From assembly GCA_965201085.1 (NCBI GenBank), contig CBDAVS010000016.1:248001-312000 (forward strand): a stretch of 64,000 nt of DNA. Reading direction: 5' to 3'. Every line of letters starts with the position of its first letter. The stretch's first letter is position 1. The notes under the pieces were generated by a model that was not told the DNA's origin, made no database searches, and was given only the letters and a program-made list of their open reading frames with translations. The position numbers and the translations under genes were made by a program. Source of the DNA: JAPOUP01 sp965201085 (GTDB lineage Bacteria > Pseudomonadota > Alphaproteobacteria > Rhodobacterales > Rhodobacteraceae). Shown here one piece after another: positions 1 through 9,728 of this stretch.

Positions 1-289
1 TTCCCTCATGCCCCATCGCAATTCCATCGGTCACAGTGATCGTGGTGAACTCACGCGGCGTTCCACCTCCGGCCTTAACGCCCAGCTTGACGGCCTGTGC
101 CTGCCTGTTCAGGGCGATGTTGCAGGGAGCGGCCTCGTTCCAGCAGGTAGCCACGCCAATGAAGGGCTGAGCGATCTCGTCTTCGGACAGTCCCATCGCA
201 TAGTAATATGACCTGTGCGGTGCCCGGGCCGGTCCTTCGGTCACATGGCGGCTTGGCAAGCGGGACTTGTCGGTTTTTCCCTTCAGCAT
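1..289 (-). CDS. ilvD: Dihydroxy-acid dehydratase, N-terminal part (runs off the window)
   Basis: This is the first 96 codons of a gene whose remainder lies before base 1. The product dehydrates 2,3-dihydroxy-3-methyl acids in valine and isoleucine synthesis and is a cytoplasmic Fe-S enzyme. The visible protein begins MLKGKTDKSRLPS and contains the family blocks APHRSYYYAMG, the cluster-region motif ATCWNEAAPCNIALN with its conserved cysteine, and REFTTITVTDGIAMGHEG. The ATG at 289 is preceded by a GGGGAGA ribosome-binding site at normal spacing. It is distinct from the broken sugar-acid-type IlvD/Edd gene at 49381-54330. The identification is from motifs and order and is strong despite the truncation. 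Confidence 0.9.
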   Translation of the reverse strand, partial: MLKGKTDKSRLPSRHVTEGPARAPHRSYYYAMGLSEDEIAQPFIGVATCWNEAAPCNIALNRQAQAVKLGVKAGGGTPREFTTITVTDGIAMGHEG

Positions 290-613
290 AGCGGTATCTC
301 CCCGGATCGGTGTCATTCGCCGCAATATGCGAGCACGGGTGGGGAAACAAGCGGCATGGACCGTCTTCGGGAATGTGTGCCCGGATCCAAGGCCAAGTGA
401 GGTGAATGACCCCATGCCGAATATGGCAAAGATATTGGTGCACAGGCTTCTTGTGGCACACTTCATCCACAGGATGAGCAGCACGGGCTCCGATGCATTT
501 GAGAGGCTTTTCAGGTGATTCAGGGCACAGGGGATCACCGATACGGATTCGCCTCGGTCATCGATCCGATAGAAATCCTTTTGGGGATCAATCGGACCTA
601 TGGACCTATGCTA
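290..613. other. Intergenic stretch, nothing recognised
   Basis: This is the region upstream of ilvD and left of the first IS. Short open frames on both strands show no family motif. It probably contains the ilvD promoter, but I could not assign one. The missing 3' part of the IS256 relic at 2367-3518 is not found here, so the DNA on this side of the ISNCY copy does not belong to that relic. Confidence 0.4.
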
Positions 614-2366
614 GTGTCTGCCAGAAAACCCCGTGTTTTCCGGGGATCGGGCCGAATCCGGCGGATTCCGGCTTCACGGGATGATCGGTGGCGGGAACAT
701 ATGGTGAACATCCGGACCTCCGCCGGCCCGCGGGCACGCCGGTCCGGGTCCCGCAGCGGCGGGACCTTCCATGGGCCGGTTTACCGGTGGACGCCCCGGT
801 CAGGCGGCGGCGGGGAGCACGGGGCGCTCCCTCGCCGGCGGCATCAGGCCGGGGCGGTGGACGTTCGCGGCCAGCACCGCCAGCGCCACGGCGCCGGCGA
901 AACCCTCCTTTCCGTGGCTCTGCACCCGGTCGAGGCCACGGTGCTCCAGGCTGTTGATGGCCGACCCGCCGGCGGCGTGGGCGCGCCGCGCCCCGCGGAA
1001 CGCCTCCCCGCTTTCCCGGACGCGGTCCGCCTTCGACAGCCTGCCTTTCCGCGGCATGACGTCGGCTTCAGCATCCCGGCAGGCCCCAGCCGGTCCGGGG
1101 GGCTGTGCGGACCGCGGTCGAAGCTCACCACCGACAGGTCGGGGAACCGGGCCCGCGCCTCCCCGCCCATGGGGACCGCCACGTCCACGTCGCTCCCCTC
1201 CCACATCACCGAACGGTGCGGGAGGAATCCGTGACGGTCCCCGGCACGCGGACGGGGACGCCGGGCTCCACCGGGACCCCGGCCTTTCCCTTCGATATCC
1301 AGCGCGTGTGCGGCCCGGATATCGGGTGCACCTTCCCGCGGTGCGGGATCGTCCCGCCCTTCAGGATCCGCCGTCCGATCAGGTCCGCCCGGTGCCTGAC
1401 ATGGCCGATGAAGCCCCGGATACTGTCCGATGGGCCCGGGATACCCAACATACCGTCGATCTCCGCGCGGCCCGCCTCCGCCCTGTCCGCCAGCTTCAGC
1501 GCCAGCCGGCGCGGCGCCTCCACGTCCCCCGGGCGCGGGTTGACGGGCCGTGACGTGGCCACCCGGAGGTAGCCTTTCCGGAGCTTTCCGCAAAGGTATT
1601 CCTTCCTCCGCCAGCCGGGCGGCCCCAGCCCCCCGCAGGCCCGGGACACGTCCCGGACCATGCACCGCGCCGCGTCCATCAGCAGGCTGCGGTCGGTCGG
1701 ATGATGCACGTCGGTCCCGGCCACGAAGGAATGACGGCGGCCGCGCGACGCGGCGCCAGGCTTTTCCGCGGCCACCCTGTAGCCCCTCTCCACGACCGTC
1801 CTTCCGACCTCGGCGGTAAGCTCCGGCGAGGGGAGCGACACGCTGTCAACCAGACGCCGGTATTCGTATTCGTATCCGTTCACGTCCCATGATCCGTGGC
1901 CCGGCCTTCGCCGGATCGGGATGTGTTGGTTCGCCGGTTCCCGAAGCCGGTCGGAACCGCACCCGGGACCCTGCTTCACGACCCCCAGCACCGGGATGGT
2001 CAACGGCTCCATCCCCGGCCTGCCGACCCGGCGGCTCCTTCCGGGAAGCACCATCCTGCCCGGAAGCCCGGACAGCCGCTTTCGGGTCCCTTCGTCGCCG
2101 CAGGGGTCCTGGAGGCCGATCTGGATCACCGGTATGCCGTCCCTCGATCTGACGGTCGGCCTGATCCTCCTGATGTCGGGGGCGCCGGGCCTCCGCCGGG
2201 TGTCGTGGACCCTGCGCATCGGGGCCTCCTGAAGGGGAGGATTGCCGGATTCCGCGGCATATGGTGGTGAAATCGCCCCCTGACTGTCATATCCGGTGAA
2301 TCCCCGCAGGGCGGATTCCGTCATTTACCGCGAAAAACCGCAGCCTGGCGGTTTTCTGGCGGACAC
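614..2366 (-). mobile_element. ISNCY-type insertion sequence, copy A
   Basis: The element is bounded by inverted ends reading GTGTCTGCCAGAAAACC at 614 and, on the other strand, GTGTCCGCCAGAAAACC from 2366. The same ends recur at 34414/36136, 18748 and 55718. It interrupts an IS256-type transposase: the minus-strand IS256 frame runs up to 2366, where its FATV block is followed by IS-encoded residues. No clear target duplication is visible, and the far half of the IS256 gene is absent on the other side, so a deletion or recombination followed insertion. The copy is near full length (about 1.75 kb) but its transposase is frameshifted. Confidence 0.8.
800..2219 (-). pseudogene. ISNCY-type transposase, frameshifted (copy A)
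   Basis: The start is the ATG at 2219, behind an AGGAGG-like site and beginning MRRVHDTRRRPGAP. Recognisable blocks are the first DDE region (FVAGTDVHHPTDRSL), PHTRWISKGKAGVPVE, the second aspartate block (FPDLSVVSFDRGPHS), and a C-terminal MPRKGRLSKADRVRES. The frame is lost near PVRVP (about 1230), and a second time by -1 just before MPRKGR. The block around the third catalytic acidic residue reads GGSAINSLEHRG where I expect VESAIN..LE, so that glutamate is glycine. It is almost certainly inactive. Family assignment is from remembered block order. Confidence 0.7.
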
Positions 2367-3500
2367 GACGGTAGCAAAGGCGCTTTCGATTGGGCTGGTC
2401 GTCCGGATGTGTTTCCAGCGCCCTGCCGGGAAGTCATGGAAGGCCGGGAGAACGTCGCGGTCTCCGGTCGGCTTCCCGACAGCTCTGTCGTATCCGATGC
2501 CGTGGGTTTCGACGAAGAGGTCAAACGCGGCCTCCGCGTCCGCGCGCGTCCCTGCCTGCCGGATGTCATGCGGATGCCCCTTGGCTCCGGGTTGCGCTGA
2601 TCCGGGCATCGCGTTCGGCACATTGCCCGTTTCATGGAACCGGCGGCGCCGTTCATGGGTCGCCCCGAAAACTTCCCGCAGCCCATTCCAGAAGCCCGAG
2701 GCACCATCTCCAATGGCGAGCCCAGGCGCGCGTGTGAGGCCGCGTCGCCGCAAGTCCACGCCAACCCCGGGCGCTTTCGCGATACCCGTCGGAAAGGCCG
2801 GTGATTTCCCTGCGGCCCCATCCATCGGCACCGACAGGCGCCGGAACACATGCCTTTCCTCCGCCATGCGCGGCCGGAAGTGGACACCGCCCGCCCGGAT
2901 ATGGACGAACCGGCGCGCGCCGGGACCGCGCCGTTGCCATCGGTCATACCGCTCCCACCGGTCCGCCCCGAGCCGTGAGACCGCTGTCGATGGCAGGCCC
3001 GATGCGTCCGGCCCCGACAAAGCGGCCGGAGCCTCCTGGAAGCCACCTGTGGAAATGCCCCTGGGATAGAGCCGGGGCAACGGCCCTTCGACGGATCTGG
3101 CCGTGCGCAGGTACGGCGGCGGGACCGTCGGTGCAAAGCGGACCTTCCCGGCGCCATCACCCCGATCCCGGACGCGCGGAACCTTCACGGGCACTGTTCC
3201 GGTCCCCGTGACCACTTCACGTTCCGGCAGATGTCCATGGCGCACCAGACGTGCGCGGCCATCCGCCGCTCGATCACCGGTATGGGCCTCCAGCAACGCC
3301 GAAAGTTCCGCCTCAGCCGCCTGCTGGATCAGGTCACGCGCCCCGGAACGCGGAATGTCCGCCAGAGGGTCCGGTGAAAACACATGTGGATCGGGCAACG
3401 TCGTGACGGTGGTCCCCGTCATGTGGCATATCCCCTGCTCTTCGAGAACTGACGGCGTCTTCAACACCGCCATGATATGCCGCCCCTCAGGGGTAATCAC
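2367..3500 (-). pseudogene. IS256-family (mutator-type) transposase, 3' truncated
   Basis: About 378 codons are open, from MITPEGRHIMAVLK to the HIRTTSPIESAFATV block that carries the third catalytic acidic residue. The frame then enters the adjacent ISNCY copy. LPEREVVTGTGTVPVKVPRV, LYPRGISTGGF and LAIGDGASGFW are typical mutator-family blocks. The first catalytic aspartate block reads FVHIRAGGVHF, where family members have WADG, so it is glycine here. Loss of this residue and of the C-terminus makes it inactive. Confidence 0.75.
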
Positions 3501-3518
3501 CGGATTTTAGCCATAACT
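2367..3518 (-). mobile_element. IS256-family relic, truncated by ISNCY copy A
   Basis: The outer end reads GAGTTATGGCTAAAATCCGG inward from 3518, a diverged version of the IS256 end seen at 9729 and 17769. The other end is missing because ISNCY copy A sits at 2366. This copy is clearly more diverged from the two others than they are from each other, so it is an older insertion. Confidence 0.75.
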
Positions 3519-4668
3519 CGACCGGACACGCGGTCCCCTCATGCAAAGCTGTACGAGATCAAGGCCCGCAAGATATAGCCGATTCCATCGTTGAGAAACC
3601 CGATATCCGTTCCAATAGCGAGGTCTATCCAGAGAGTCCGTGCAGGAAGTTTTTAAAAGTCAACGCTATACCTGATCGGAGACAGTGCGGATCGTAGGGA
3701 AGTGGTGAGCCGTGCACGATTCAAACCTGCGATCCACTGATTAAATTTCAGCATTTTATCGTGTCCGCACTTATCCAGCATATTTCCAGAAGGCCCAAAA
3801 ATACTTTAATATCAAAATTATACAACTCCAAAACCGGATGGCCGAATCAGGTTTTCGGGACCGGAGAGAGCGACTGTCGGCAGGGCGGCGATGCTTCCGC
3901 GTTCATTGGCCAGTTCCCTCCGTTGGAAAGCTGTGCAACCGCAGCCGCATGATCAAATAATCTGGGATGTACCCATGTAGACCATCTAGCTGTTCCCGCT
4001 TAATGGCAGGCCGATAATCCGGGTAATTTTCGCGAACGATCTGGTTGCCATCGCTAGAAAACACGGTGCAACACTGAAAGGCGTGTATATCGCTGGCCGC
4101 TCGTTCGGTGCCTGGTCAACTGCGGAATACCTCTTCGATCACGGTGTGGGCGCCGACTAGATCACTGGATATAGGGAGGTCGTTGACTTCGTTCAGTCAG
4201 CGGTGCTGGAACTGATGCTCTTCAACGATCTTCTGGACGCGATGAGAACGAAGAAATCGAATGACGCGATCTTGTAGGTCGCTGAACGTCTCCGCGAAAA
4301 CGCTCCGGGCCTGTGCTACAAGCCTGGATTCTCGATCTGCATAAGGCAGGGCGGTGTAGAGCTGGATCTGCTTGGACCTAGGATCAAACACGAGGGAGAG
4401 ACGTTAGCGATAGTGTATTGGGAAGACGACAGGCTCACTATTCAGAGAGGATCGGTGGCGCTGCATGGAACCGGGGGCAGGCTTCATCTCCCATAGCCGG
4501 TTTTTTTGGGGATTTGTGCTTCCTATCCCGCCTTCCCGCATGATACCGGACAAAGAACCGGCCATTTGGGCGGAAGACATCGCGCTTCAAAATTCACTAA
4601 TTATATGATAACATTTTATTTTTTGTTGCGTTCACAGCGGTCAAGAAAGCGGACAGAGAGAAGGACAA
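3519..4668. other. 1.15-kb stretch without a recognisable gene
   Basis: Base composition here is less GC-rich than in the flanking IS relics. A plus-strand frame around 4015-4160 contains YIAGRSFGAWSTAEYLFDHG before a stop, and a 64-codon minus-strand frame covers 4197-4391. Neither matches a family I know, and they may be remains of one decayed gene. The only identified item is the tRNA-Lys fragment at 3703-3745. The last bases before 4669 hold the fic ribosome-binding site. Confidence 0.4.
3703..3745 (-). other. 3'-terminal fragment of tRNA-Lys (possible att site)
   Basis: Read on the minus strand, these 43 nt match the intact tRNA-Lys at 32629-32671 from the anticodon loop through the terminal CCA at 40 of 43 positions. 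The fragment starts TTTAATCAGTGG and ends GCACGGCTCACCA. The similarity continues a few bases past CCA. The 5' half of a tRNA is absent. A detached 3' half of a tRNA is what tyrosine-recombinase islands leave as an attachment-site duplicate. It is inverted relative to the tRNA gene, and no integrase gene is seen nearby. Confidence 0.75.
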
Positions 4669-5868
4669 ATGACGATCCCCGACGATGGCGAGACAATAGG
4701 CTTGTTCGAGCCCCTCATGGTTTCGGAAGGGTCACCCGCGCGTGCGGGGTTGAACGATCTCGCGCTTGAGCTCGCGGAGAAGTCCGCCACCCTTCGCAGC
4801 GGCTTGCCCGGGTCCATCGCCGAGGCGCTCAGCGACCTTGTGCGCGCAATGAACTGCTACTACAGCAATCTCATCGAGGGACATGACACCCATCCTATCG
4901 ACATCGAACGCGCGATGCGGAACGACTACAGCGCCGATCCGAAGAAGCGAAACCTTCAGCTCGAAGCCAAGGCGCATGTCGCTGTCCAGAAGTGGATTGA
5001 CGAAGACGGCATGGTCGAACAGCCGACCGCGTCTGCGTCGATCATAGAGTTGCACCGCCGTTTCTGCGAGCTCTTGCCGCCAGAGCTTCTCTTCGTCGAG
5101 AACCCGAAAACGGGTGAGAAGATACCCGTTGTGCCTGGCGAACTGCGCACACGCTACGTCGAAGTCGGGCGACACGTCGCCATAAGCCCTGGCGCGATAC
5201 CGCGCTTTATCGAACGGATGCACAAGGCTTACAGTCTGTCCGGCAGGATCGAGCCGATCCTTGCCGCAGCCAGTGCTCATCACCGTCTTCTTTGGGTGCA
5301 ACCCTTCCATGACGGCAATGGGCGGGTTGCCCGTCTCATGTCTTACGCCATGCTGCGTGGAACGCTCAATACGCGTGGTCTCTGGTCAGTGGCGCGCGGA
5401 CTTGCGCGACAGGAGGCGGTCTATAAGGAGCACCTTGCCACCTGCGATGGTCCCCGTCGTGGAGACCGCGACGGGCGCGGCACACTCAGCGAAGCCGCGC
5501 TTGCCTCCTTCGCAGGTTTTTTCTTGCGCACCTGCATCGACCAGGTGGAGTTCATGAAAAGCATCATGCTACCGGATCGGTTGCGTGACCGCATCCTGAT
5601 TTGGACGGAAGAGGAAATCCGAGCCGGAGCCTTGCCCCCGAAATCTGACACAATGCTGAAGGCTGTGCTCTACCAGGGGCAGATCGAGCGCGGGGAGGTC
5701 GAGATCATTCTTGGCACGAGCGACCGCTCCGCGCGACGGGTGACATCCGCTCTTCTCAAAGTGGGGGCGCTGTCTTCCTCATCGACCCGCGCCCCGCTCA
5801 AGCTGGCATTCCCTGCCAAGTACGCAGGGCGATGGATGCCGGGACTGTTTCCCGAACGAGATGGTTAA
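4669..5868 (+). CDS. Fic-domain protein with substituted catalytic histidine
   Basis: Fic proteins transfer AMP or another nucleotide moiety to target proteins. This 399-residue protein has an N-terminal inhibitory motif SNLIEG (residues 66-71) of the S/TxxxEG type, a central Fic core, and a C-terminal winged-helix-like region. The active-site loop reads QPFHDGNGRVAR from residue 211. The canonical loop starts with histidine (HPFxDGNGRxxR), so the catalytic base is glutamine (codon CAA), one base from CAC or CAT. All other loop residues are kept. The start at 4669 has AAGGA upstream. It stands alone between non-coding DNA and IS relics, with no antitoxin-like neighbour. AMP transfer is probably impaired. 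Confidence 0.85.
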   Translation: MTIPDDGETIGLFEPLMVSEGSPARAGLNDLALELAEKSATLRSGLPGSIAEALSDLVRAMNCYYSNLIEGHDTHPIDIERAMRNDYSADPKKRNLQLEAKAHVAVQKWIDEDGMVEQPTASASIIELHRRFCELLPPELLFVENPKTGEKIPVVPGELRTRYVEVGRHVAISPGAIPRFIERMHKAYSLSGRIEPILAAASAHHRLLWVQPFHDGNGRVARLMSYAMLRGTLNTRGLWSVARGLARQEAVYKEHLATCDGPRRGDRDGRGTLSEAALASFAGFFLRTCIDQVEFMKSIMLPDRLRDRILIWTEEEIRAGALPPKSDTMLKAVLYQGQIERGEVEIILGTSDRSARRVTSALLKVGALSSSSTRAPLKLAFPAKYAGRWMPGLFPERDG

Positions 5869-5902
5869 ATGAGCGAAGCGCAGTGTGACAAAGAAAACAG
5901 AA

Positions 5903-6480
5903 GGCGCAGTTTCGCAATTGCAGCAGATTTCAGCCGGAATTCGGCCCGGATGTGACAAACAACTGTAATGCAACGACAATAGTCCCGAATTATTTCTGGA
6001 TTGGTGCTTATGTGTTCCCTATGGACACCATAGAGCAGGTTCTCGCCTCCCTCCTGTGGTCCGACAGGGCCAGGCTCAGGGAGATCCCTCTGGCCACCCC
6101 CCGGAATCCGGGCCGTGCGGGCGGACCTACCCGGCCAGGACAGGGACGGCCCGGCATCATTCCCACAGGGACGGAGAGACCCGCAGACGGTTCGCCGGGC
6201 CCATGTTCGCTGGCTTCCCGATCAGGAGGACCGCTGCCCTGAGGGGATCCGCCCGGACGACGGTATCCGTATGGCGGCACAAGGTCCCGCACGCGTTCCG
6301 CGGCATGCCGAGGCGCAGGCTGGCAGGCGGCGGCCCTTCCCGCAGAGCTAAACCCTTCGCCTCGACGGCCAGCGCGATGCCCCGCCCCGTCTGATCGTCC
6401 GACTCGGGCGGGTCGGTCCTGCCGACGATATCCGCCGCGCCAAGGCTGCGCCGTCAACGCCCTCGGCGACTTGTGGATCC
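5903..6480 (+). mobile_element. Decayed small IS (same family as 33299-34015), right end lost
   Basis: The left end GGCGCAGTTTCGCAATTGC resembles the left end of the element at 33299 (GGCTCAGTTCCACAATTGC). A start codon at 6021 opens MDTIEQVLASLLWSDRAR, matching MDTIEQPPAPLSRSDRAR of the other copy. Downstream, several frames carry fragments of one transposase. No right inverted repeat was found, so the 3' boundary (about 6480) is a guess. From about 6480 to 6750 I recognise nothing. Confidence 0.5.
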
Positions 6481-6750
6481 CGTCTCCCTCGACCGGATCC
6501 GCGGAATGGCTTTCCGCCATTACGGTTTCTGCGAGCGCGCGCCAATGCCGGCTCTCAACACGAATCCCGTCGAAGACGTAAAATCCGCATCGGGCCGCGG
6601 AACGTCACGGCATCGGCAATTGGAAAGCCCGAACTGTGCAGGCCCCGGGAATCCTGTCCGGATCCGAAGGAGCCGCACCCTGCAGGGAAGCCCGCACCGC
6701 CCGGGAGTCATGACAGAAGTGGTAACGGATTTCCGGCAATGCATATTTTT

Positions 6751-8112
6751 CCCCCGTTCCGCTCTGAAGTGCAACACCGTTGATGGTGGGAAGCCGCGTT
6801 CCGGGTGCGGCATCCTGCGAATCGGCCAGATAACGGCGACAGTCCCTGTGCTCAGGATAGGAGAGTGTCATGCCCGAGGGCTACCGTCATCTGACCTTCG
6901 ACGGAAGATGCCGGATATACGCGACGGGGAAAGGCGGGCTTTCGGACGGGGCCATCGCCAGGCGGCCGGGCCGCCATCCGGCCACCATATCGCGGGAGAT
7001 CCGACGCAACGGCGGCGGGCGGGGATACCGGCAGGGACAGGCGTGGAGGAAGGCCACCGGGCGCCGGAGCGAGGCCTCTTCGGTCCCGGGGAAGCTGACG
7101 GAGGAGCGCCGGGCGAAGGTCGTGGCGAAGCTGGAGGAGGGCTGGAGCCCGGAACAGGTCCCGGGGCGTCTCCGGCTGGAGGACCCCGGCATGGCCGGCC
7201 GTCAGCGGATATACGACCTCGTACGCGCGGACGGCGGGGACGGAGGAACGCTTTTCGGGCACCTGCGGCGGCGGGGAAAGAAACCGGACCGGCAGGGTGG
7301 CCGCCACGCGGGCCGGGGTCACATCCCGGGCCGGAGGGACATCCCGGAGCGCCCGAAAGAGGTCGGGGCGAAGGCGGGAATCGGCGACTGGGAAGGGGAC
7401 ACGGTGATCGGCGGGGGAAACGGCGGTGCGGTGGTGTCGCCTGTGGACAGATGCCCGGAATTCACGCCTGTCCAACGGGTTGACGGAAAGAGGGCGGAGG
7501 CGGCCGGCGGGGCTATGACCGACCTTCCCGAGGGTCCCGGGGCCAGGGTCCACACGATCACGGCGTACGACGGCAGGGAGTTCGCGGGGCACGCGAAGGT
7601 GGCGAAGGCGCTGGAGGCCGACTTCTTCCTCCCGACGCCCTACCACCCGTGGGAGCGGGGCCTGAACGGGCACACCAACGGGCTGCCGCCCCGGTACCTG
7701 CCGAAGGGGACCGACCTGCGGCAGGTCACGGACGCCCGCGTGAAGCGGGTCCAGGACATCCTGAACGCGCGCCCCCGCAAGGCGCCCGGCTACCTGACGC
7801 CGGCGGAGGCTTTCGCGCCGGCGCGGCATCCCTGAGGCGCTTCGCCCCCGTCGGCCGACGGGGGAGAGGGAATTCCGCAGGCGCGCTGGGCCGGTGGGGG
7901 TCTCGCCCGGACGGGCGCGCCACCTCCCGCCGCGGGGCCCTGCCGCCGCCGGGAGGCCCGGTTACGCTCCGATCCGAAGGGACAGCCGCCGCATTCCGCG
8001 TGGAATCCGGGCCCCTGGCCGGAAAATCCCTCAACACCGGCCGCCTCCTCCGCTCGGGCCACGCCCTCGCTCCGGAGGCGGGCCGGTGTTGCACTTCGGA
8101 CTGGAAGTGGGG
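6751..8112 (+). mobile_element. IS30-family insertion sequence, copy 1
   Basis: Inverted ends of 25 bp carry the shared core GAAGTGCAACACCG: CCCCCGTTCCGCTC at 6751 and, on the other strand, CCCCACTTCCAGTC from 8112. On the right it is joined to CGGTAAATGACGG, the ISNCY subterminal sequence that IS30 copy 2 also interrupts. The left flank is unrelated, so the outer piece of that ISNCY element was lost later. A perfect 20-bp palindrome CCCCCGTCGGCCGACGGGGG just after the gene (7846-7865) may act as a terminator. Confidence 0.8.
6870..7835 (+). CDS. IS30-family transposase, full-length but probably inactive
   Basis: The 321-codon frame is uninterrupted. It has an N-terminal helix-turn-helix (YRHLTFDGRCRIYATGKGG, then ATISREIRRNGG), a central IYDLVRADGG region and the DDE domain: GDWEGDTVIG (first D), TAYDGREFAGH (second D region) and HPWERGLNGHTNGL. 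In active IS30 transposases the last block reads NENTNGL, and its glutamate is the third catalytic residue. Here it is NGHTNGL, so catalysis is likely lost. The start follows GGAGAGTGTC upstream of ATG 6870. Confidence 0.8.
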   Translation: MPEGYRHLTFDGRCRIYATGKGGLSDGAIARRPGRHPATISREIRRNGGGRGYRQGQAWRKATGRRSEASSVPGKLTEERRAKVVAKLEEGWSPEQVPGRLRLEDPGMAGRQRIYDLVRADGGDGGTLFGHLRRRGKKPDRQGGRHAGRGHIPGRRDIPERPKEVGAKAGIGDWEGDTVIGGGNGGAVVSPVDRCPEFTPVQRVDGKRAEAAGGAMTDLPEGPGARVHTITAYDGREFAGHAKVAKALEADFFLPTPYHPWERGLNGHTNGLPPRYLPKGTDLRQVTDARVKRVQDILNARPRKAPGYLTPAEAFAPARHP

Positions 8113-9722
8113 CGGTAAATGACGGAATCCGCCTTGCGGGGATTCACCGGATATGGCAGTCAGGGGGCGGATTCGCCAATCCTCCCCTCGGGAGCCCCCC
8201 ATGCGCAGGGTCCACGACACCCAGCGGAGGCCCGGCGCCCCCGACATCAGGAGGATCAGGCTGGACGTGAGGTCGCGGGACAACATCCGGGCGATCCTGA
8301 TCGGCCTCCAGGACCCCTGCGGCGGACGAAGGGACCCGAAAGCGGCTGTCCGGGCTTCCGGGCAGGATGGTGCCGCCCGGAAAGGGCCGCCGTTTGGGCA
8401 GGCCGGGGATGGAACCGTTGACCATCCCGGTGCCCGGCGTGGTCAGGCAGGGTCCCGGGTGCGGTTTCGACCGGCTTCGGGAACCGGCGAACCAACACAT
8501 CCCGATCCGGCGAAGGCCGAAGGCCGGGCCACGGATCATGGGACGTGGACGGATACGGATACGGATACCGGCGTCTGGTTGACAGCGTGTCGCTCCCCTC
8601 GCCGGAGCTTCCCACCGAGGTCGGAAGGATGGTCGTGGAGAGGGGCCACAGGGTGGCCGGAAAAAAGCCTGGCGCCGCGTCGCTCGGCGGCCGTCATTCC
8701 TTCGTGGCCGGGACCGACGTGCATCATCCGACCGACCGCAGCCTGCCGATGGACGCGGCGCGGTGCATGGTCCGGGACGTGTCCCGGGCCTGCGGGGGGC
8801 TGGGGCCGCCCGGCTGGCGGCGGAAGGAACATCTTTGCGGAAAGCTCCGGAAAGGCTACCTCCGGGTGGCCACGTCACGGCTCGCCAACCCGCGCCCGAG
8901 GGACGTGGAGGCGCCGCTCCGGCTGGCGCTGAAGCTGGCGGACAGGGCGGAGGCCGGCCGCGCGGAGATCGACGGTATGTTGCGTATCCCGGGCCCATCG
9001 GACAGTATCCGGGGCTTCATCGGCCATGTCAGGCACCGGGCGGACCTGACCGGACGGCGGATCCTGAAGGGAGGGACGGTCCCGCACCGCGGGAAGGTGC
9101 ACCCGATATCCGGGCCGCACACGCGCTGGATATCGAAGGGCAAGGCCGGGGTCCCGGTGGAGCCCGGCGTTCCGGTCCGCGTCCCTGAGGACCGTCACGG
9201 GTTCGTCCCGCACCGTTCGGTGATGCGGGAGGGGAGCGACGTGGAGGTGGCGGTCCCCATGGGCGGGGAGGCGCGGGCCCGGTTCCCCGACCTGTCAGTG
9301 GTGAGCTTCGACCGCGGTCCGCACAGCCCCCCGGACCGGCCGGGGCCTGCCGGGATGCTGGAGCCGGCGCCATGCCGCGGAAAGGCAGGCTGTCGAAGGC
9401 GGACCGCGTCCGGGAAAGCGGGGAGGCGTTCCGCGAGGCGCGGCGCGCCCACGCCGCCGGCGAGGGAGCGCCCCGTGCTCCCCGCCTCCGCCTGACCGGG
9501 GCGTCCACCGGTAAACCGGCCCATGGAAGGTCCCGCCGCTGCGGGGCCCGGACCGGCGTGCCTGCGGGCCGGCGGAGGCCCGGATGTTCACCAAATGTTC
9601 TCGCCACCGACCGTCCCGTCGAAGCCCCGGGCGGCGCCCCGACGGGCCCGGCCAGGGTCCCGTGAAGCCGAAGTCCGCCGGATCCGGCCCTGTCACCGGA
9701 AAAACACGGGGTTTTCTGGCAG
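8113..9722 (+). mobile_element. ISNCY-type insertion sequence, copy B (both ends damaged)
   Basis: The copy starts at the IS30 junction with CGGTAAATGACGG and lacks its outermost 5' end. Its 3' end stops within the terminal repeat at TTTTCTGGCAG and lacks the final ACAC. It passes into CCAAAT followed by IS256 copy 1. GGCAG is shared between the ISNCY end and the sequence left of IS256 copy 2, so a microhomology deletion explains the junction. Confidence 0.7.
8201..9495 (+). pseudogene. ISNCY-type transposase, frameshifted and internally deleted (copy B)
   Basis: The frame starts MRRVHDTQRRPGAP at 8201. It shows the FVAGTDVHHPTDRS, PHTRWISKGKAGVPVE, HRSVMREGSDVEVAVP and FPDLSVVSFDRGPHS blocks after one early frame change near 8540. 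The -1 shift before MPRKGRLSKADRVRES is shared with the other copies. After RRAHAAGE the block with the third catalytic residue is deleted and the frame jumps to GAPRAPRLRL. Confidence 0.65.
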
Positions 9723-9728
9723 CCAAAT

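Noticed and set aside
515..1234. Several long open frames opposite and within the ISNCY copies (also 1105-1553, 8763-9188, 21481-23118, 34502-35355)
   Set aside because: They are shadow frames caused by high GC content. The translated sequences are rich in R, P, G and A without motifs, and the true transposase blocks lie in another frame.
7846..7865. Perfect 20-bp palindrome CCCCCGTCGGCCGACGGGGG as a regulatory operator
   Set aside because: It lies inside the IS30 element and is repeated in copy 2 (near 20328-20347), so it belongs to the IS, probably as a terminator.
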